Positions 16,354-24,838 of a DNA stretch of 38,732 bases are shown here, in pieces; within the stretch, counting starts at the first letter, position 1; each line of letters opens with the position of its first letter. The stretch comes from an uncultured Eubacteriales bacterium (lineage in GTDB: Bacteria > Bacillota > Clostridia > Christensenellales > Aristaeellaceae). The notes under the pieces are model-generated. The model made no database searches. It was not told the origin of the DNA and was given only the letters and a program-made list of their open reading frames with translations. The position numbers and the translations under genes are program-made. The DNA is taken from NCBI GenBank assembly GCA_902785105.1, contig CACZXF010000048.1, positions 36,249 to 74,980 on the forward strand, given 5' to 3'.

Positions 16354-16839
16354 TCAACCCTTCCTGACGGCCTTTACGATGGCCTCACGCATGGCGGCGT
16401 CGGGCTGAAGGACCATGATGGCGGTTTTGCCCGCGTCGTTGTAGGCCACGGCGAGTTGTTCGAGGGTGCATTCCGGCTTGACGGCCCTCTGGACCTTCGC
16501 CTTTGGGAAGCGGCGCTTCATGTCGTCGAGGGTGCCGCAGGCCTGGACGCCGTTGAGCCAGATGTCGGCCATGAAGCGTTCATATTTGCCATAGGTGCGG
16601 CAGACGCGGAGACAACCGTTGCCGCAGGTGTAGATATAGCCCTTGATATACCAGTCCAGCAGCAACCAGGCGATGAACATGCCGTAGAGTATGAACAGTA
16701 TCGACGAAACACTGCCGATCCAGCGGCCCAAAAAATAGAAGAAATTGGAGCCGACGATCACCGACGCGGCGATGAGCGCGATGAGCGCCACGCCCCGCAT
16801 CCCGGCGACGGGCTTATTGGTCACCCGCTGTTCAAGCAT
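16354..16839 (-). CDS. Small two-helix membrane protein, unknown function
   Basis: A 161-aa protein with two membrane segments (about residues 14-36 and 42-62) and a soluble C-terminal domain of about 95 residues containing KGYIYTCGNGCLRVCRTYGK and LEQLAVAYNDAG. Its ATG overlaps the end of the preceding gene by 8 nt (16832-16839), so the two are translationally coupled. The soluble part has no motif I recognise; the three cysteines in the CGNGCLRVC segment could bind metal or form a disulfide. Function unknown. Confidence 0.72.
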   Translation of the reverse strand: MLEQRVTNKPVAGMRGVALIALIAASVIVGSNFFYFLGRWIGSVSSILFILYGMFIAWLLLDWYIKGYIYTCGNGCLRVCRTYGKYERFMADIWLNGVQACGTLDDMKRRFPKAKVQRAVKPECTLEQLAVAYNDAGKTAIMVLQPDAAMREAIVKAVRKG

Positions 16840-17497
16840 CGCCGTCCGCCTCCTTCAGCAGCCGCACCAGTTCGCTCGCCACGGCGGCGGCGGCATCGGT
16901 GTTGGGGCTGTTCATGGGCAGCACCAGGCACGCGCCCTCATTCTGGAAGGCCCGCATGTCCACCAGCGCGCCAAGCGAGTCCAGCTTCATACCGGCCAGC
17001 AGATGGGTGGTCTGCTCGGTTTCGGGAGCGGTGTAATCGGCATACCAGGGCGTAAGCTCCGTCAGCCAGCCGCCCTGCCGCAGGGGCTCCAGATCCAGGC
17101 ACACCCCGGACTGCAACAGCGCCGTGGCGGCGTCGGGTCCGGCCAGGAACATGTCGCCCTCCCCGGCGACGAGCCGCGTCATCATCAGCATCACGCCGGT
17201 ATAGTCGTTCTCCGGGTCGGAGAACATCAGGCTCTCAAAGGCCACCTCCCGGATATCCGGGTCCACCGCCTGCGCCGCTTCGAGCAGCGCTTCATTATAT
17301 GGTTCCAGCGGCTTGACGTCGGAAAAGGCGTCGGCCATGTAGATCAGTATCCGCTGGTCGTCCGGGATCACCGGCGTGGTCATCGTCCACAAGAGGCTCG
17401 TCACCACCGACGCCACCACGATCAGCACCACGTAGACCACCCCGTATTTCCGCAGATGGTCCCTTATATTCTGCATTGTCAGCTTCGTATCCGGCAT
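16832..17497 (-). CDS. Membrane-anchored protein resembling a truncated solute-binding protein
   Basis: A 221-aa protein. The start at 17497 is chosen because GGAGGA (17508-17503) lies 5 nt upstream and the promoter at 17529-17557 excludes the longer upstream reading. A single N-terminal helix (about residues 18-38) is followed by an extracytoplasmic part in which GEGDMFLAGPDAATALL and SGVCLDLEPL look like the ligand-cleft region of extracellular solute-binding proteins. At this length only about half of such a protein is present and it is tethered rather than lipidated. It is first in a two-gene operon with the coupled 161-aa membrane protein. The role is not known. Confidence 0.72.
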   Translation of the reverse strand: MPDTKLTMQNIRDHLRKYGVVYVVLIVVASVVTSLLWTMTTPVIPDDQRILIYMADAFSDVKPLEPYNEALLEAAQAVDPDIREVAFESLMFSDPENDYTGVMLMMTRLVAGEGDMFLAGPDAATALLQSGVCLDLEPLRQGGWLTELTPWYADYTAPETEQTTHLLAGMKLDSLGALVDMRAFQNEGACLVLPMNSPNTDAAAAVASELVRLLKEADGDA

Positions 17498-17528
17498 TGT
17501 CGTCCTCCATGCAACCATGTACCCAATC

Positions 17529-17557
17529 ATTATAGCCCACATTTTCCCCCATTGCAA
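17529..17557 (-). promoter_or_regulatory. Promoter of the 16832-17497 operon
   Basis: Minus strand TTGCAA (17557-17552), 17-nt spacer, TATAAT (17534-17529), 32 nt upstream of the start at 17497. It is back to back with the ruvC promoter. Confidence 0.85.
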
Positions 17558-17566
17558 GCGCGGACG

Positions 17567-17596
17567 TCGACAACTTAACAGGCGTTGTGTTATGAT
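17567..17596 (+). promoter_or_regulatory. Promoter of ruvC
   Basis: TCGACA (17567-17572), 18-nt spacer, TATGAT (17591-17596), 25 nt before the start codon. Confidence 0.75.
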
Positions 17597-17620
17597 AAGT
17601 GCATCAAAGGGGGCGTTCAA

Positions 17621-18115
17621 TTGATCATACTGGGCATCGACCCCGGTCTGGCGACGCTGGGCTACGGGGTCATCGAAGTTGAAAACGATAAGCGGCGACT
17701 TGTACAGTTCGGCACGCTGACCACGGCGGCGGGCCAGCCCATGCCCCAGCGGCTCAGGTCCATCTTCCACGGCATGAACCAGCTCATGGACATCTATCAG
17801 CCGGACGACGTGGCCTTCGAGGAGCTGTTCTTTTCAAAGAACATCACCACCGGCATGGCCGTCTCCGCCGCCCGCGGCGTGGCGCTGGTGGCTGTGGCGG
17901 AGCGGACGGAAAACTTGTATGAGTACACCCCCATGCAGATCAAGCAGGCCGTCACCGGCTACGGCGGCGCGGACAAGCATCAGGTGCAGCAGATGGTCCG
18001 AATGCTGCTGAACATGCGCGAGATCGCCCGCCCCGACGACGCCGCCGACGCCCTCGCCGTGGCCCTGACCCACGCCAATTCCATGAATATGAAGAAGATG
18101 TTTAAGATACAGTGA
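17621..18115 (+). CDS. ruvC: Holliday junction resolvase RuvC
   Basis: Endonuclease that cuts Holliday junctions during recombinational repair, working with the RuvAB branch-migration complex. The start is TTG 17621, giving 164 aa, the standard length; AAAGGGGG (17606-17613) lies 7 nt upstream, and the promoter -10 at 17591 makes the longer reading from 17585 impossible. The catalytic acidic residues are visible: Asp in ILGIDPGLATLGYG, Glu in VAFEELFFSKN, and the C-terminal pair in RPDDAADALAVALTHA. It is followed after an intergenic repeat by ruvA. The TTG start suggests low translation. Confidence 0.97.
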   Translation: MIILGIDPGLATLGYGVIEVENDKRRLVQFGTLTTAAGQPMPQRLRSIFHGMNQLMDIYQPDDVAFEELFFSKNITTGMAVSAARGVALVAVAERTENLYEYTPMQIKQAVTGYGGADKHQVQQMVRMLLNMREIARPDDAADALAVALTHANSMNMKKMFKIQ

Positions 18116-18117
18116 GA

Positions 18118-18270
18118 GATAAATTGGAATTTGTCAGGGAATCAAACCAACCCTGTAGGGGCGCCGTTTCGGCGCCCGCCCTCCTGCGAGACGGAACGCT
18201 CTATCAGGCGGGCGGCGCAACGCCGCCCCTACAGGAGAGCGGGCAACTCCCACACAAATCCCTGTTTATC
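18118..18270. repeat. Intergenic modular repeat, A core (type copy)
   Basis: GATAAATTGGAATTTGTC begins 2 nt after the ruvC stop; the core has GGGCGCCGTTTCGGCGCCC and GGGCGGCGCAACGCCGCCC hairpins; it ends CAAATCCCTGTTTATC 28 nt before the ruvA start. Thus nearly the whole ruvC-ruvA gap is this element. Confidence 0.93.
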
Positions 18271-18298
18271 AAGCCAAACCACATAGGAGGACAATACC

Positions 18299-18889
18299 AT
18301 GTTTGCGCATTTTGACGGTATCGTGGCCGAAAAGACGGCGGACGCCATCGTGCTGGACGTGAACGGCGTGGGCTATCTGCTGAACGTCAGCGGGGCGACG
18401 CTCCAGGCGTGCCCGGCGGTGGGTGAGCGCTTCAAGCTCTACAGCGTGCTGAACGTCCGGGAGGACGCCATGGAGCTGTTCGGCTTCCACAGCCGGGAGG
18501 AAAAGCGGATGTACGAGCGCCTGCGGGCCGTCAACGGCGTGGGCAGTCGTACGGCGCTGCAAATTTTATCTTCTATGAGTGTCCGAGACCTGTCGCTGGC
18601 CCTGGTCTCCGGCGACGCCGCCGCGCTGACTCGCGTTCCCGGCATCGGCAAAAAGATCGCCCAGCGGCTGGTGCTGGAGCTGAAGGACAAGGTGGAAAAC
18701 GAGGAGCTCACCGGCAAGGGCGCGTCCGTCGTCCCCAAAGCCGAGGCCGGCCCCGAGGCCGAGGCTGTCGCCGCCCTGGTGGCCCTCGGCTACAGCGGGG
18801 CGGAGGCCGCCAAGGCCGTCTCCCGCGTCGCCGGCCAGACCACAAAGACTGATGAGATGATCTTTTTGGCACTCAAGAGTTTGGGGTGA
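18299..18889 (+). CDS. ruvA: Holliday junction DNA helicase subunit RuvA
   Basis: Binds the four-way junction as a tetramer and loads the RuvB motor. The 196-aa length is typical. The N-terminal OB-fold starts MFAHFDGIVAEK, with NGVGYLLNVS and LYSVLNVREDAMELFGF; two helix-hairpin-helix motifs follow, RAVNGVGSRTALQIL (near 80) and TRVPGIGKKIAQRLVLEL (near 115); the C-terminal domain III (EAVAALVALGYSGAEAAKAV) is the RuvB-contacting part. AGGAGG precedes the ATG. In most bacteria ruvB follows directly; here a repeat and the oppositely oriented ftsH follow instead, so ruvB must lie elsewhere. Confidence 0.97.
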   Translation: MFAHFDGIVAEKTADAIVLDVNGVGYLLNVSGATLQACPAVGERFKLYSVLNVREDAMELFGFHSREEKRMYERLRAVNGVGSRTALQILSSMSVRDLSLALVSGDAAALTRVPGIGKKIAQRLVLELKDKVENEELTGKGASVVPKAEAGPEAEAVAALVALGYSGAEAAKAVSRVAGQTTKTDEMIFLALKSLG

Positions 18890-18896
18890 GTAGAGG

Positions 18897-19092
18897 GACA
18901 AATTGGAAGTTGTCAGAGTGATGAATTGAAAATTGAAAATTAATAACGACAAATGCTACCTTGTAGGGGCGCCGTTTCGGCGCCCGCCCCCAACGAATTG
19001 TATCGTACTACCCGGCGGGCGGCGCAACGCCGCCCCTACAACAACGCTGTTTGATAGGTTTGCAAGCTGGTAACTCAATTTTCAATTCACCT
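18897..19092. repeat. Intergenic modular repeat, long A variant, copy 2
   Basis: Near-identical direct copy of 16143-16339, starting GACAAATTGGAAGTTGTC 8 nt after the ruvA stop and ending at the CAATTCACCT segment. It separates convergent ruvA and ftsH. Confidence 0.92.
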
Positions 19093-19122
19093 CGACGATC
19101 GAACGTAGCGGCAGGCTGTTTT

Positions 19123-20973
19123 TCATTCCTCCGACGCGGGCAGCGCCGGCAGGTCGGCCTCGGTCTTGTGGAGGATGTCCATGAATTCCTCGCCAGTGAT
19201 GGTCTCATGCTCGTAGAGGTACTTCGCCAAGGCGTGGAGCTGGGCGGAGTTGTCCTTTAAGATGTGGTAGGCTTTATGGTACTGGGTGTTGATCAGGTTG
19301 CGGACCACGACGTCGATGTGGTTGGCGGTCTCGGCGGAGCAGGCGAGGGTGGTGTCACCGCCCAGATACTGGTTGGTGAGCTGCTCCATGGCGACCATGC
19401 CGAACTCATCGGACATGCCGTAGCGGGTGATCATGGCCCGGGCCAGGCGGGTGGCCTGCTCGATGTCGTTGGAGGCCCCTGTGGTGATCTGGCCGAATAT
19501 CAGCGATTCTGCGGCGCGGCCGCCGGTGAAGGTGGCGATCTTGTTTTCCAGCTCTTCCTTGGTCAGCAGGAAATGCTCGTTCTCCTCCACCTGCATGGTG
19601 TAGCCCAGCGCGCCGTTGGTGCGGGGTATGATGGTGATCTTGTGGACCGGGGCGGACTCGGACTGCTTCGCCGCTACCAGCGCGTGGCCGATCTCGTGGT
19701 AGGCCACCACCATCTTCTCCTTGTCGGACAGCACGCGGTTCTTCTTCTGATAGCCCGCGATGATGACCTCGACGCTCTCCTCCAGGTCGGCCTGCGTGAC
19801 GGACTTCCTGCCGTCCCGTACGGCCCGCAGCGCGGCCTCGTTGACGATGTTCGCCAGCTCCGCGCCGCTCGCGCCTGCCGCGGCCTTGGCCACGTCGGCG
19901 TAGTTGACGTTGGGCTGCATGTTGACCTTCTTGCCGTGGACCTTCAAAATTTCTTCGCGGCCCTTCAGATCGGGCAGCTCCACGGGCACCCGCCGGTCAA
20001 AGCGTCCGGGGCGCAGCAGGGCAGGGTCCAGGGATTCGGGGCGGTTGGTGGCGGCCAGTATGACGACGCCCTTGGAGCCGTCGAAGCCGTCCATCTCGGT
20101 CAGGAGCTGGTTCAATGTCTGCTCCCGCTCGTCGTTGCCGCCGATGCGGCCGTCGCGCTTGCCGCCGATGGCGTCCACCTCGTCGATGAACACGATGCAG
20201 GGCGCCTTCTCGTTGGCCTGCTTGAACAGGTCGCGCACCTTGGCCGCGCCCATGCCCACGAACATCTCGACAAACTCAGAGCCGGAGATCGAGAAGAAGG
20301 GCACATTGGCCTCGCCGGCCACGGCCTTCGCCAGCAGCGTCTTGCCGGTGCCGGGAGGGCCCACCAGCAGCGCGCCCTTGGGCATCTTCGCGCCGATGGC
20401 TTCGTACTTGCCGGGGTTTTCGAGGAAATCCACGATTTCGCTCAGTATCTCCTTGGCCTCGTCCTCGCCCGCCACATCGTCGAACTTGATGCCGCTGGTG
20501 GACTTGACGTAGACCTTGGCGTTGGATTTCCCCATGCCGAACATCATGCTGCCCGCGCCGCCCCCGGCGTTCTCCATCAGCTTCTTGCTGAAATACTGTC
20601 CCACGCCGATGATCAGCACCATGGGCAGCACCCAGGACAGCAGTATGGAGAGTATCGGGCTCATCTGCTCCACGATCTGGCTGGAAAACTTCGCGCCGCT
20701 CTTGTAGAGCCTGTCCGTCAGTTCGGGGTCGTACACCTGGCCGGTCTTGTAGAACCTGCCGTCGGTGCCCTTGAAGATGATCTTGTTGTCCTCGATCATC
20801 ACCTCCGCGATCTGCTTCGATTCCGTCATCTTCATGAACTCGCCGTAATCCACCTCGGTCACGCCCGGGTTCGTCAGAAACGGCATCACCAGCGCGTTGA
20901 ACAGCACCAGCGCCACCAGCACGATCGCATAGTAAAACATCAGTGGCTTCTGCGGCCGCTTGACTTCGTTCAT
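19123..20973 (-). CDS. ftsH: ATP-dependent zinc metalloprotease FtsH
   Basis: Membrane-anchored AAA+ protease that degrades misfolded membrane proteins and regulators. The 616-aa protein has an N-terminal helix (residues 12-30), a short extracytoplasmic domain, a second helix (about 110-128), the AAA module with Walker A GPPGTGKT (near 208), Walker [11 protein letters not shown], the pore segment [11 protein letters not shown] and the [23 protein letters not shown], and the peptidase domain with HEIGH near 425 and the third zinc ligand in [14 protein letters not shown] in place of the commoner HEAGH still fits HExxH. The tail is short and acidic. The start has a GGAGG-type site at 20985-20981. 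No terminator was seen; the long A repeat lies downstream. Confidence 0.97.
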   Translation of the reverse strand: MNEVKRPQKPLMFYYAIVLVALVLFNALVMPFLTNPGVTEVDYGEFMKMTESKQIAEVMIEDNKIIFKGTDGRFYKTGQVYDPELTDRLYKSGAKFSSQIVEQMSPILSILLSWVLPMVLIIGVGQYFSKKLMENAGGGAGSMMFGMGKSNAKVYVKSTSGIKFDDVAGEDEAKEILSEIVDFLENPGKYEAIGAKMPKGALLVGPPGTGKTLLAKAVAGEANVPFFSISGSEFVEMFVGMGAAKVRDLFKQANEKAPCIVFIDEVDAIGGKRDGRIGGNDEREQTLNQLLTEMDGFDGSKGVVILAATNRPESLDPALLRPGRFDRRVPVELPDLKGREEILKVHGKKVNMQPNVNYADVAKAAAGASGAELANIVNEAALRAVRDGRKSVTQADLEESVEVIIAGYQKKNRVLSDKEKMVVAYHEIGHALVAAKQSESAPVHKITIIPRTNGALGYTMQVEENEHFLLTKEELENKIATFTGGRAAESLIFGQITTGASNDIEQATRLARAMITRYGMSDEFGMVAMEQLTNQYLGGDTTLACSAETANHIDVVVRNLINTQYHKAYHILKDNSAQLHALAKYLYEHETITGEEFMDILHKTEADLPALPASEE

Positions 20974-21157
20974 CGCATTCCCTCCTTCGGAATGGGTCGG
21001 TTCTTATCCCTCAACGGAGCCTATTTTACTATATCAATGTTAACTCATCATCAATTAAATAATCAAAGATGGTCAAATTCTGGCTTTTCAGGATATTATA
21101 ACGATTTTTGCGGAAGCTATGAGGGAAGTCATCGGTATTTGAAAGGAGCGTGCATCC

Positions 21158-22414
21158 ATGAATCCCTTTGAATTGAAGCCCGCGAAGATCGAAACCCTTT
21201 TGATGGACTGGCAGGACATGTCGCCCATCCCCTACGACAGCCATGAGGTGGACCCGTACACCAAGACGCGCATCATACTGATGAACGGCACGGAATTTGA
21301 GGCGGTATGGTTTTCCCATCAGTTCACGCGTCACTGCGCGGACAACGACCTGCGGCGTGCACTTGCGCTGATGCGGCGGCAGGAACAGCAGCAGCAGAAG
21401 CTGATCGGGGCGCTGAAGCCGCTGGACGAGGACATACTGGTCCACACCATCTCCTATGAACAGCTCGCCATCGACCTGACGGCGGCGCTGGCCCAGCGGG
21501 AGGAGAACCCCTACGTGAAGGAGGCGCTGGACTTTGCCCTGCTGGAGGACTTCGACCACCTCTACCGCTACGCGGACCTGATGAGCTTCGACAGCCACAT
21601 GCACGCTGAGGAACTGGTGGGCCGCTACACGGAGATCATGCCGGGCCGTCCCACCATCGCCCACCACCGCCACCCCTACGACAGCGTGAACTATCCCATA
21701 CTCAGCGAATCCGCCTCGCCGGTGACGAAGCTCTGCTCCGCCATCATCACCGCTGCCGAGCAGCAGACCATGAACTATTATATGAACGTTGCACCATTCT
21801 ATCCGAAGGAGTACGGGCGGCGGCTGTACCGGGAGATCGGCATGGTGGAGGAACAGCACGTCACCCACTACGGCAGCCTCATCGACCCCAATCCCACCTG
21901 GCTGGAGTGTCTGCTGAACCATCAGTATGCCGAGTGCTTCCTCTACTGGTCCGCCATGGAGACGGAGCCTGACAGCCGCATAAGGGAGATATGGTCCCGC
22001 ATGTTCGACATGGAGGTCAGCCATCTGCACACCGCCGCCGAACTCCTTTTGGCCTACGAGGGCCGCGCCTGGCAGCAGGTGATGCCCGACGGCAATTTCC
22101 CCGCGCCGCTCAGGCTGACCAGCAATGTGGAGTACGTCCGGGATATATTGAAGAACACCGTCACCCTCACCGCCGACCGGGAGAGCTGGACGCCGGTGGA
22201 GGCCATGCCCGAGGACGCCGACTTCTTCCACTATCAGGCCCAGGTGAACGGCAATCCCCAGACCGTGGAGAGCCACGACATCATCGAGCGCCTCATTGAG
22301 CGCGAGGGTCGCGACTACCGCTTCGAGACCGCCGAAAACCCCATCAAGGCCCTCCGCGACCGCAGGCGCGACAACACCGAGGTGGGACGAGAAGCGGCGG
22401 TCATGATGAAATAA
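21158..22414 (+). CDS. Ferritin-like unknown protein, 418 aa
   Basis: Soluble, acidic and mainly helical; no signal peptide or membrane segment. Several metal-ligand-like pairs in predicted helices suggest a ferritin-like carboxylate-bridged diiron fold: EDFDH (E130, H134), EEQH (E231, E232, H234) and EVSHLH (E286, H289, H291), plus the His cluster IAHHRHP near 169. This is an inference from motif spacing; the family was not identified. Length is about twice that of a rubrerythrin domain, so it could contain two four-helix units. AAAGGAG precedes the ATG. The stop codon TAA lies inside the terminus of the following repeat, so the natural C-terminus may once have been different. It is monocistronic. 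Function unknown, possibly oxidative or metal homeostasis. Confidence 0.72.
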   Translation: MNPFELKPAKIETLLMDWQDMSPIPYDSHEVDPYTKTRIILMNGTEFEAVWFSHQFTRHCADNDLRRALALMRRQEQQQQKLIGALKPLDEDILVHTISYEQLAIDLTAALAQREENPYVKEALDFALLEDFDHLYRYADLMSFDSHMHAEELVGRYTEIMPGRPTIAHHRHPYDSVNYPILSESASPVTKLCSAIITAAEQQTMNYYMNVAPFYPKEYGRRLYREIGMVEEQHVTHYGSLIDPNPTWLECLLNHQYAECFLYWSAMETEPDSRIREIWSRMFDMEVSHLHTAAELLLAYEGRAWQQVMPDGNFPAPLRLTSNVEYVRDILKNTVTLTADRESWTPVEAMPEDADFFHYQAQVNGNPQTVESHDIIERLIEREGRDYRFETAENPIKALRDRRRDNTEVGREAAVMMK

Positions 22415-22646
22415 ATTGGGATTTGGCGGGGTGAGCGAGTAAGCCACCTCATCCGCCCCTTCGGGGCACCTTCCCCTCAAGGGGAAGGCTTTTGGTTACC
22501 CGGTAGCCCAGCCCCTTGCCTTCCCCTTGAGGAGCATCGAGCGCCCGGAAAACAGTCCAGTGGACTGTTTTCAGTGAGATGGGGCCAGCAGGCCCTTGTC
22601 AAGTGAGGTGGCCTCGAACAAACACCCTGCCAAATCCCTGTTTACC
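22410..22646. repeat. Intergenic modular repeat, B core
   Basis: Left terminus AATAAATTGGGATTTGGC contains the TAA stop (22412-22414) of the preceding gene. The B core is inverted relative to 26907-27122, and the right terminus is CAAATCCCTGTTTACC. Together with the terminator at 22717 it fills the gene-free stretch to 22806. Confidence 0.9.
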
Positions 22647-22716
22647 TCCCAACCGTCTGCCACAATTTATCCTCAAACAGGTTTCAACTTACCAGGTGAC
22701 CGAACAGATTATCTAT

Positions 22717-22768
22717 AAAAAACAACGCCGGTTTCCCCATCCTTCACGATGCGGGGAAACCGGCGTTG
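22717..22768 (-). terminator. Rho-independent terminator of the antiporter gene
   Basis: Minus strand CAACGCCGGTTTCCCC (22768-22753), a 14-nt loop with its own small stem, GGGGAAACCGGCGTTG (22738-22723), then a run of T. Confidence 0.92.
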
Positions 22769-22806
22769 CCTTCTTTCTCAGAAGAGGCGTCGTATGGGGG
22801 AGAGGC

Positions 22807-24417
22807 TCAGTCCTTTGCCATGACCTTGCGCATCACCAGCAGTGCGCAGATCATCAGCGCGATGGCGACGGGCAGGGCGACGACGGGATTGGGCACGAGG
22901 CCCGCGAAGATGTAGGCCACGAAGCTGACCGCCGCCACGGTGAGGGCGTAGGGGAGCTGGGTGGAGACGTGGGTCACGTGGTCGCACTGAGCGCCCGCGG
23001 AGGCCATGATGGTGGTATCGGAGATGGGGGAGCAGTGGTCGCCGCAGACCGCGCCGGCCATGCAGGCGCTGACGCAGACCACGCCCAGCGGGTCGGTCAG
23101 CGGGAACACGCCCAGGGTGATGGGGATGAGTATGCCGAAGGTACCCCAGGAGGTGCCGGTGGCGAAGGACAGGCCGCAGGCGATCAGGAAGATGATGGCC
23201 GGCAGGAAGGACTTGAAGCCCGCCGCGTAGGTGTTCACCACGGCCTCGACGTACTGTTTCGCGCCCAGACTGTCGGTCATGGCCTTCAGGCTCCAGGCGA
23301 AGGTGAGAATGAGTATGGCGGGCACCATGGACTTGAAGCCCTCGGGCACGCAGTTCATCATCTCAGAGAAGGTCAGTGTGCGGCGGCAGGCGTAGTAGAT
23401 CAGCGTGAGCACCAGCGTCACGGCGCTGCCCATCATCAGGCCGATGGAGGCGTCGGCGTTGGAGAAGGCGGTGACGAAATCTTCGCCCTGGAAGAAGCCG
23501 CCGGAGTAGATCATGCCGATGACGCAGGCCACGATCAGCACCGCGATGGGAAGCACCAGGTCGGCCACGCGGCCCTTGGAGCTGCCCTGGTCGGCCTCGG
23601 CGTCGGCGTCAAGCCGCTTGCCAGAGAAGATGTCGCCCTTCTCGATGGCGTTGCGCTCATGCTTCGCCATGGGGCCGTATTCCATGCCGGTCAGCGCCAG
23701 GAAGATCATCATGACGATGGTCAGCAGGGCGTAGAAGTTGAAGGGGATGGCGCTGATGAACAGCGCGAGGCCGTTGCCCTCGGAGACGTAGGACGAGACC
23801 GCCGCCGCCCAGGAGCTCACCGGCGCGATGATGCAGACCGGGGCCGCCGTGGCGTCGATGAGGTAGGCCAGCTTGGCGCGGGAGATCTTGCTGTTGTCCG
23901 ATACGGGACGCATGACCGAGCCCACCGTCAGGCAGTTGAAATAGTCGTCGATGAAGATCAGCACGCCCAGGGCGATGGTGGAAAGCTGGGCCCCCGCCCG
24001 GGTTTTGATGCGGGAGGACGCCCAGCGCCCGAAGGCTGCGGAGCCGCCTGCCTTGTTCATCAGCATCACCAGTATGCCGAGTATGACCAGGAAGAACAGT
24101 ATGCCCACGTTGTAGGTATCCGCCAGGGACGTGGCGATGCCGTCCACCAGCACGTGGTTCAGCGTGCCCTCGATGTTGAAGTTGGCATACAGCAGGCCGC
24201 CGGTCACGATGCCGATGAACAGCGAGCTGTAGACTTCCTTGGTGATCAGCGCCAGCGCAATGGCGATGATCGGCGGCAGCAGCGACCAGAAGGTCTGATA
24301 GAAGCGGGATGTGACCTGCACGGCCTCCTCCGCTTCCTCCGCCAGCGCCGCGGGGATCAGCAGCATCAGCAGCATCAGCCCCAGCGCCGACAGAATCGTC
24401 AGTCTGCGCGTTTTCAT
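22807..24417 (-). CDS. NhaC-family sodium/proton antiporter
   Basis: A 536-aa polytopic membrane antiporter. Start at 24417 (AGGAGG 24430-24425). A cleavable-looking N-terminal segment (ILSALGLMLLMLLIPAALAEEAEE) precedes the usual family start LLPPIIAIALALITKEVY. About twelve membrane segments follow, with the family signatures IDDYFNCLTVGSVMRPVSD (near 175), DATAAPVCIIAPVSSWAA, and GTSWGTFGILIPI, and with CGDHCSPISDTTIMASAGA near the C-terminus. It would exchange Na+ for H+, or possibly an organic substrate pair as for malate/lactate-type NhaC relatives. The internal hydrophilic loop (KHERNAIEKGDIFSGKR) is cytosolic. Monocistronic. The TGGAA-ACA-TTCCA palindrome near 24459-24473 upstream of the start could be an operator. 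Confidence 0.93.
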   Translation of the reverse strand: MKTRRLTILSALGLMLLMLLIPAALAEEAEEAVQVTSRFYQTFWSLLPPIIAIALALITKEVYSSLFIGIVTGGLLYANFNIEGTLNHVLVDGIATSLADTYNVGILFFLVILGILVMLMNKAGGSAAFGRWASSRIKTRAGAQLSTIALGVLIFIDDYFNCLTVGSVMRPVSDNSKISRAKLAYLIDATAAPVCIIAPVSSWAAAVSSYVSEGNGLALFISAIPFNFYALLTIVMMIFLALTGMEYGPMAKHERNAIEKGDIFSGKRLDADAEADQGSSKGRVADLVLPIAVLIVACVIGMIYSGGFFQGEDFVTAFSNADASIGLMMGSAVTLVLTLIYYACRRTLTFSEMMNCVPEGFKSMVPAILILTFAWSLKAMTDSLGAKQYVEAVVNTYAAGFKSFLPAIIFLIACGLSFATGTSWGTFGILIPITLGVFPLTDPLGVVCVSACMAGAVCGDHCSPISDTTIMASAGAQCDHVTHVSTQLPYALTVAAVSFVAYIFAGLVPNPVVALPVAIALMICALLVMRKVMAKD

Positions 24418-24613
24418 TCGCGTTTCCTCCTCACTCAAATAAGCTTCCATGCTTCTTAATGGAAACATTCCATCATATTATAACTATAAAGCGTTAAACT
24501 TTTGTGGCGTAAACTTTAGAACATCATTATTAATTTAACGTGGTAAAACTGTGCATGGGTGGCGGTGGGTTGCAATTGATGAGCGAGCAAGGTATAATAG
24601 CAGACGATGGTAT

Positions 24614-24805
24614 CTATAAACAGGGATTTGCCGGGGTGTTTGTTCGAGGCCACCTCATCCGCCCTCACGGGCACTTGACAAGGGCCTGCCGGCCCCATCT
24701 CACTGAAAACAGTCTGGCCCCAAAAGCCTTCCCCTTGAGGGGAAGGTGGCGCGAAGCGCCGGATGAGGTGGGTTACCCGCTCACCCCGACAAATTCCAAT
24801 TTGTC
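24614..24805. repeat. Intergenic modular repeat, B core, inverted
   Basis: CTATAAACAGGGATTTGCC on the left, B core starting GAGGCCACCTCATCCGCC, and CGACAAATTCCAATTTGTC on the right. It lacks part of the middle seen at 2949-3202. It ends 34 nt before the sortase start. Between 24418 and 24613 the sequence is AT-rich and holds the antiporter promoter region (TATAAT on the minus strand near 24480). Confidence 0.9.
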
Positions 24806-24838
24806 GCGCTGACTAAAAGCTGCGAACGGGGGTAGAGC

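Noticed and set aside
17498-17770. Upstream extension of the minus-strand membrane-anchored protein
   Set aside because: The extension would overlap ruvC and the divergent promoters; a good ribosome binding site precedes 17497.
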